From: Mycobacterium interjectum
GTDB taxonomy: Bacteria > Actinomycetota > Actinomycetes > Mycobacteriales > Mycobacteriaceae
Reading direction: 5' to 3'
Length of the DNA stretch: 41,926 nt
Assembly (NCBI GenBank): GCA_002102225.1
Contig: LQPB01000001.1
Coordinates: forward strand, 1 to 41,926
In this document: piece after piece, positions 37,425-41,926 of the stretch
How the letters are laid out: every line of letters starts with the position of its first letter
Position numbering within the stretch: position 1 is the first letter of the stretch
The notes under the pieces: model-generated
Told to the model about the DNA's origin: nothing
Database searches by the model: none
The model's input: the letters and a program-made list of their open reading frames with translations, nothing else
Translations under genes and position numbers: made by a program

Positions 37425-39212
37425 GCTAGGGCGATTCGCGATCCAGCTGCGGTGGCGTACCGCGGCCTTGCGCGCGGCCTTCGCGAGCGTCCGGTCCGGC
37501 AGGTGGCGGCCAAGCGCATCGAGGACCCGCGCCGTCTCGGGCGCGGGGTGTCGCCACATGTTTTCCAGCAGCTGCAACGGTTCGGACATCCCGGCGAACA
37601 GGCCGCAGAGCTCATCGGGATCGTCCACGTCGCGCGAGAGCACGTCGATGAGCACCCCGACGTCGACGAAGCTGCCCAGCACCGCGGCGTCGGCGGGGTC
37701 GCGCGCTATCAACCACAGCGCCGCATGCCCGGCGGCCGGAGTGTCCAACAGCTGTCGCACCAGGGGTTCTGCCACCTCGATGTCGAACATGTCCAGCGCG
37801 ACGAAGCCCATCATCCGGCGCGCGGCGCCGGGCGCCTCCGCGATGGCCTCGGTGAGCATGCGCACCCGCTCGACAGCGGGGCGGTCGGCCTGCCACCCGG
37901 CCACCAGCGACTCGTGCTGCGTGTCGGCCGCCGACAGCATCGCGTCGATCAACTCGGCGCCGTCGCCCTCGGCGAGGGGATCGCGACGCAGCGCGTACCC
38001 GGCGCCTTCGAGGCGACCGGGCAGCACATGGCGGCCGAGGGCGGTCAGCGACACGGTGCCGCCGGTCCAGCAGCTGGGGCCGAACGGTTCGGGTGACTCG
38101 ACGCGGTCGGTCCACCGCACGACACCGGCGTCCTCGAGGATCCGCAAAATCCGGCCGACGCCCTCGTCGATGAAGCCCTCCACGGCGTCCGCTTCGTCGG
38201 GCCAGTACCGCTGCGTCTGCGGGGAAATCGTCAACTGGGCCCATTCCACCAGGGACTCGAAAGGTTGCCCGGGGGCGTCGGGTGCAAGCAGCGGAACCAG
38301 CCAGTGCACGATCCCGTCGTCGAGCGCTCGGAGTGGCTCGTCGGAATGCCACAGGCCGCCCGAGCAATGCGAACGCAGCGGCCCCACGTCGATGATCGCG
38401 GCGAAAAGCGCCGCCGCCCGCGCAACCTCCGTCCGCGCCTCCCAGTCCCGCGCCGGAAAGACGCGACGCTGGCGCACGCGTACCGCGCCGGCCTCGATGG
38501 CGACGTCGAGGATGAAATTCAAGCACCTCAAACTCGCTGTCGTCGTGAGCGTCAAGGTCTCGTCGCCCAGCTGGAGATCCATCTCGTCGCCGGTGTCGAG
38601 CAGCTCAACCAGCGCGCGGCCGTCGGCCAGGTCCAGGTTCCCTTTGTCGGTCAGCTGCTTGCCGTCGGGGCCCAGATAGTCGCGCAGGGCAACAACTTTC
38701 GTCAGCAACGGCGCCGCGGCCGCAGCCGCCCGGACCTCCTGCATCGGCGGCGGGAGGCAAGCGAACGGCAGCTCGAAAAGCTCGGGTTCTTCGTGGGACG
38801 GCTCCCCGGCCGGGGTGGGGTCGCGCGTCTCCGCGAGCACGGTCGGGGCGAGATCGTCGACCATTCGTCGCAACCGGGCCGCACGCTCGACCCCGCCGAC
38901 GAGACGTTCGGTGGCCGCCAGGAAGTCGACGTAGACACCGACCGCATAACACAAACCCACCGCCGCGTCCGCGCGGCCGGTCAACCGGCGCGGACACCAG
39001 TCGATGAGAAACTCCGCCAGTTCGCCGGGCGCGAACTCGTCGAGGACGCCGGTCGATTCCCGGTACCGCCAGTCCAGGAAGAACGCGACGTCGGTGACCA
39101 CTTCGTCCCGTTCGGACTCGGACGCACCCAGCCAGGCGTGAAGTTCGTCGAGCAGCGCGTCGCGCCGCTCGAGGTACGCGTCGTCGTCACCGGGATCGAA
39201 ACGTAGCCGCAC
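37410..39212 (-). CDS. Large hypothetical protein between mpa and the Rv2114-like gene
   Basis: This protein of about 600 residues from GTG 39212 (VRLRFDPGDDDAYLER) is mostly acidic and helical. I do not recognise a domain. The first 200 residues include AFFLDWRYRESTG and LAEFLIDWCPRRLTGRADAA. A central part has a winged-helix-like EDAGVVRWTDRVESPEP and VSLTALGRHVLPGRL. The C-terminal 200 residues look like repeated helical (ARM/HEAT-like) segments. No signal peptide or membrane span is evident. It follows mpa on the same strand after 34 bp, so it may be cotranscribed. M. tuberculosis has no counterpart of this size between Rv2114 and mpa in my memory of that locus. Confidence 0.7.
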   Translation of the reverse strand: MRLRFDPGDDDAYLERRDALLDELHAWLGASESERDEVVTDVAFFLDWRYRESTGVLDEFAPGELAEFLIDWCPRRLTGRADAAVGLCYAVGVYVDFLAATERLVGGVERAARLRRMVDDLAPTVLAETRDPTPAGEPSHEEPELFELPFACLPPPMQEVRAAAAAAPLLTKVVALRDYLGPDGKQLTDKGNLDLADGRALVELLDTGDEMDLQLGDETLTLTTTASLRCLNFILDVAIEAGAVRVRQRRVFPARDWEARTEVARAAALFAAIIDVGPLRSHCSGGLWHSDEPLRALDDGIVHWLVPLLAPDAPGQPFESLVEWAQLTISPQTQRYWPDEADAVEGFIDEGVGRILRILEDAGVVRWTDRVESPEPFGPSCWTGGTVSLTALGRHVLPGRLEGAGYALRRDPLAEGDGAELIDAMLSAADTQHESLVAGWQADRPAVERVRMLTEAIAEAPGAARRMMGFVALDMFDIEVAEPLVRQLLDTPAAGHAALWLIARDPADAAVLGSFVDVGVLIDVLSRDVDDPDELCGLFAGMSEPLQLLENMWRHPAPETARVLDALGRHLPDRTLAKAARKAAVRHRSWIANRPSSRLE

Positions 39213-39246
39213 CGGGGCGACGTTAGTCGGTGTGACCGACAAATGT

Positions 39247-41076
39247 TTACAAGTACTGACCCAGGTTGGACTCGGTGTCGATGGCGCGCGACGCGCTCGA
39301 CGACTTGCCGGTGACCAGCGTGCGGATGTAGACGATCCGCTCGCCCTTCTTACCCGAAATCCGCGCCCAGTCATCGGGGTTGGTGGTGTTGGGCAGGTCC
39401 TCGTTCTCGGCGAACTCGTCGACGATCGAGTCGAGCAGGTGCTGGATGCGCAGGCCGGGTTGACCGGTCTCCAGCACCGACTTGATCGCGTTCTTCTTCG
39501 CCCGGTCGACGACGTTTTGGATCATCGCCCCGGAGTTGAAGTCCTTGAAGTACATGACTTCCTTGTCACCGTTGGCGTAGGTGACCTCCAGGAACCGGTT
39601 GTCGTCGATCTCGGCGTACATCCGCTCGACGACCTTTTCGATCATCGCCTTGATGCACGCGGTGCGGTCGCCGTCGAACTCGGCGAGGTCGTCGGCGTGC
39701 AGCGGCAGCGACTCGATCAAGTACTTCGAGAAGATGTCCTGCGCCGCCTCGGCGTCCGGACGCTCGATCTTGATCTTGACGTCGAGGCGCCCCGGCCGCA
39801 GGATCGCCGGGTCGATCATGTCCTCGCGGTTGGACGCGCCGATCACGATGACGTTCTCCAGGCCCTCGACGCCGTCGATCTCGCTGAGCAGCTGCGGGAC
39901 CACCGTCGTCTCGACGTCCGAGGAGACCCCGGTGCCGCGGGTGCGGAAGATCGAATCCATCTCGTCGAAGAACACGATCACCGGTGTCCCCTCCGACGCC
40001 TTCTCGCGGGCGCGCTGGAAGATCAGCCGGATGTGCCGCTCGGTCTCGCCGACGAACTTGTTCAGCAGCTCCGGGCCCTTGATGTTGAGGAAGTACGACT
40101 TCGCCTCGCGGGCGTCGTCGCCGCGCACCTCAGCCATCTTCTTCGCCAACGAGTTCGCGACCGCTTTGGCGATCAAGGTCTTACCGCAACCGGGCGGGCC
40201 GTAGAGCAGCACACCTTTGGGCGGGCGCAGCGCGTACTCGCGGTAGAGCTCCTTGTGCAGGAACGGCAGCTCGACGGCGTCGCGGATCTGCTCGATCTGC
40301 CGGGTCAGGCCACCGATGTCTTGGTAGCTGACGTCGGGCACCTCTTCCAGCACCAGGTCTTCGACCTCGGCCTTGGGGATGCGCTCGAAGGCGTAGCCGG
40401 CCTTGGTGTCGACCAGAAGCGAGTCGCCCGGCCGCAGCTTGCGGGGCTTGGTGTCGTCGTTGAGGGCGTCGGGAACGCCGTCCGGCAAGTCCTCGGCGAC
40501 CAGCGGCTCGGCCAGCCACACGATGCGTTCCTCGTCGGCGTGTCCGACGACGAGCGCACGGTGCCCGTCGTTCAGCACCTCGCGCAGCGTGGAGATCTCG
40601 CCGACCGATTCGAACGTGCCGGCCTCGACGACGGTCAGGGCCTCGTTGAGGCGGACCGTCTGTCCCTTCCGGAGCGCTCCCACCTCGATGTTCGGCGAGC
40701 ACGTCAACCGCATCTTGCGGCCGGAGGTGAACACGTCGACGGTGTCGTCCTCGTGCGCCGCCAGCAAAACGCCGTAGCCGCTGGGCGGCTGCCCGAGCCG
40801 GTCGACCTCTTCCCGCAGCGCCAACAGTTGCTGACGCGCCTCCTTGAGGGTGTCCATCAACTTTGAATTCCGCGCAGCCAGGGAGTCGATCCTGGCTTCG
40901 AGCTGATGCACATCGCGGGCAGATCGAGTGCTGCCGGGCGTGCCAGCCGCGTGCTCCAGTTGTTCGCGCAGCACCGCTGCCTCACGGCGTAACTGTTCCA
41001 ATTCGGCAGCATCGCCGCTGGACATGCCAGAGTCACCGGCGTTGCCGAATGCGTCAGAACGCTCTGAGTCACCCAT
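39247..41076 (-). CDS. mpa: Mycobacterial proteasome ATPase Mpa
   Basis: This 609-residue AAA+ ATPase, identical in length to M. tuberculosis Mpa (Rv2115c), unfolds pupylated proteins and feeds them to the 20S proteasome. In order: an N-terminal coiled coil (about 24-95) that binds Pup, an OB-fold interdomain, and the AAA module with Walker [18 protein letters not shown], Walker [13 protein letters not shown] and the arginine-finger region [13 protein letters not shown]. The C-terminal GQYL motif docks into the proteasome alpha ring. ATG 41076 has AAAGGAG upstream. It is divergent from lppK and lies about 3.7 kb from dop. Confidence 0.97.
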   Translation of the reverse strand: MGDSERSDAFGNAGDSGMSSGDAAELEQLRREAAVLREQLEHAAGTPGSTRSARDVHQLEARIDSLAARNSKLMDTLKEARQQLLALREEVDRLGQPPSGYGVLLAAHEDDTVDVFTSGRKMRLTCSPNIEVGALRKGQTVRLNEALTVVEAGTFESVGEISTLREVLNDGHRALVVGHADEERIVWLAEPLVAEDLPDGVPDALNDDTKPRKLRPGDSLLVDTKAGYAFERIPKAEVEDLVLEEVPDVSYQDIGGLTRQIEQIRDAVELPFLHKELYREYALRPPKGVLLYGPPGCGKTLIAKAVANSLAKKMAEVRGDDAREAKSYFLNIKGPELLNKFVGETERHIRLIFQRAREKASEGTPVIVFFDEMDSIFRTRGTGVSSDVETTVVPQLLSEIDGVEGLENVIVIGASNREDMIDPAILRPGRLDVKIKIERPDAEAAQDIFSKYLIESLPLHADDLAEFDGDRTACIKAMIEKVVERMYAEIDDNRFLEVTYANGDKEVMYFKDFNSGAMIQNVVDRAKKNAIKSVLETGQPGLRIQHLLDSIVDEFAENEDLPNTTNPDDWARISGKKGERIVYIRTLVTGKSSSASRAIDTESNLGQYL

Positions 41077-41190
41077 GTTGCGCTCCTTTCCCGCCCCGAG
41101 ATTCGCGGTGGTACTTCAACGCTACCGGCGAATGCCGGTTGATGTGCGCAGTCAAATGCTCACGAAAAGTTAAGACTTTGGTTCCACTGG

Positions 41191-41196
41191 TAATCT
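41191..41196 (+). promoter_or_regulatory. Candidate SigA -10 element for the small ORF and lppK
   Basis: TAATCT matches the mycobacterial TANNNT -10 pattern and lies about 23 bp before the AAAGGACG ribosome-binding site of the small ORF at 41230. A weak TTAAGA at 41170-41175 gives a 15-bp spacer, so the -35 is uncertain. Confidence 0.35.
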
Positions 41197-41229
41197 CTGC
41201 CACGAATCGCGCCGAGCGAAAGGACGACC

Positions 41230-41343
41230 GTGGCCCCAAAAGCCCTCGCCACGGGCTCCGCCGGCGCCGTCTGCCCCGGCGCGGCGGCCCCCGCTGTGAC
41301 ATCCATTGCACCCGTTGGCCCGACGGCGGCCGCGGGCGCCTAA
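41230..41343 (+). CDS. Small ORF resembling a truncated MTB12-type signal peptide
   Basis: GTG 41230 has AAAGGACG just upstream and opens a 37-residue product starting [20 protein letters not shown] followed by [10 protein letters not shown] and an Ala-rich end, stopping at TAA 41341-41343. The lysine-then-hydrophobic-then-VTSI arrangement resembles the export signal of the MTB12 (CFP-2) secreted antigen. The mature MTB12 domain is missing here but is present in the lppK product starting 15 bp later in another frame. It may be a leader of lppK, a real micro-peptide or the stump of a duplicated MTB12-like gene. Confidence 0.45.
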   Translation: MAPKALATGSAGAVCPGAAAPAVTSIAPVGPTAAAGA

Positions 41344-41357
41344 CCAGAACGAACCGC

Positions 41358-41926
41358 ATGCAGCAAGGCCTGTCCGTTGCGCTGAGCGCCGCCGCCGCGG
41401 TGGCGGCGATCGGGCTCGCCGGATGCTCGCACGCCGGCCCGAAGGTCGTGTCCTCGCCGTCGTCGCGCGGCCCGGCCGCGTCGACCCCGCTCATCGTCGC
41501 GGCTCCCCCGACCGCTCCGCTGCCGGCGGCCGACGCCCTGATCGACGTGCTGAACCGGCTCGCCGACCCCAACGTGCCGGGCGCCAACAAGGTGAGCCTG
41601 GTCGAGGGCGCGACCGCCGAGAGCGCGGCCACCCTGGACAACTTCACCACCGCGTTGCGGGACAACGGCTACCTCCCGATGACGTTCGCGGCGACCGACC
41701 TCGCCTGGTCGGACAAGAATCCGTCCCACGTGCGGGCCACCGTCACGGTCAACACCGCCCAGGCGAACAGCGGCAAGTTCACGTTCCCCATGGAGTTCAC
41801 GCCGTTCCAGGGCGGTTGGCAGTTGTCCCGCCGAACGGCCGAAATGCTGCTGGCGCTGGGCAACTCGGCCACGGGGCCCACGCCGCCCGCCAACCCGGCC
41901 CCGGGCCCCGCGCCGCCACCCACACC
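41358..41926 (+). CDS. lppK: Lipoprotein LppK-like, MTB12 domain, truncated by window end
   Basis: The gene starts at ATG 41358 and runs off the window at 41926 after 189 codons with no stop. The first 22 residues are hydrophobic and end in LAGC (Cys at about residue 22), a lipobox for lipoprotein anchoring, though the leader lacks a basic n-region. After an Ser/Pro/Ala linker, the mature domain contains [20 protein letters not shown] and [14 protein letters not shown], matching the LADP-N-x-x-x-x-NK-x-SLVEG signature of MTB12-family antigens. The visible end is a Pro/Gly/Ala tail. It corresponds to Rv2116 by position next to mpa. The function of this family is unknown. Confidence 0.85.
   Translation, partial: MQQGLSVALSAAAAVAAIGLAGCSHAGPKVVSSPSSRGPAASTPLIVAAPPTAPLPAADALIDVLNRLADPNVPGANKVSLVEGATAESAATLDNFTTALRDNGYLPMTFAATDLAWSDKNPSHVRATVTVNTAQANSGKFTFPMEFTPFQGGWQLSRRTAEMLLALGNSATGPTPPANPAPGPAPPPT

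Overview
The window is from a slow-growing, high-GC Mycobacterium outside the M. tuberculosis complex. The evidence is a complete Pup-proteasome locus, PE_PGRS and PPE proteins, SigC, a CpnT/TNT toxin with its immunity protein, and an LppK/MTB12-type lipoprotein. I cannot name the species. The right-hand 31 kb follows the order of the M. tuberculosis Rv2069-Rv2074 and Rv2089c-Rv2116 regions. The differences are a CpnT/immunity pair and an alpha/beta hydrolase set between the two blocks, and no PE/PPE genes between pafA and prcA. The first 10.4 kb is accessory DNA.

Layout. Positions 1-901 hold gene relics and a hairpin. A predicted secreted protein of unknown function follows (902-1990, +). 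Next come two minus-strand glycosyltransferases that share a duplicated C-terminal module; one carries eleven 18-residue Lys/Ala/Pro repeats. Positions 6748-7439 are gene-poor with a transposase relic. A PE_PGRS gene, a 23-bp tandem repeat array and a PPE-PPW gene complete the accessory block. On the plus strand, a zinc-finger membrane anti-sigma-like protein then runs without a stop codon into SigC. SigC converges with the translationally coupled SDR-cobL-cobM-cobK operon (cobalamin corrin-ring synthesis). A divergent F420-dependent reductase (Rv2074-like) follows.

Positions 15768-19003 encode the immunity factor and the CpnT-like NAD-glycohydrolase toxin. Downstream lie a secreted-type alpha/beta hydrolase, PepE peptidase, a 5'-3' exonuclease-domain protein, a DUF4333-type membrane protein, helY (frameshifted near its end), tatC and tatA. 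The Pup-proteasome locus fills 28.5-35.5 kb: pafC and pafB (DNA-damage regulators), pafA ligase, prcA/prcB core particle, pup, and dop deamidase/depupylase. Two conserved plus-strand genes, a large hypothetical gene, the mpa ATPase and a truncated lppK close the window.

How the genes work together: Dop converts the C-terminal Gln of Pup to Glu, PafA ligates Pup to target lysines, Mpa unfolds pupylated proteins, and PrcBA degrades them. TatA/TatC form part of the Tat exporter. CobL, CobM and CobK act at neighbouring late steps of corrin synthesis.

The most notable observations are: (1) the CpnT toxin has Asn where the M. tuberculosis TNT catalytic His792 lies; (2) SigC is in frame with a putative metal-sensing anti-sigma domain bearing a Met/His-rich extracytoplasmic loop; (3) the two glycosyltransferases show domain swapping, and one has a histone/HBHA-like repeat tail; (4) a 23-bp-period repeat array lies upstream of PE_PGRS; (5) helY has an apparent 1-bp deletion.
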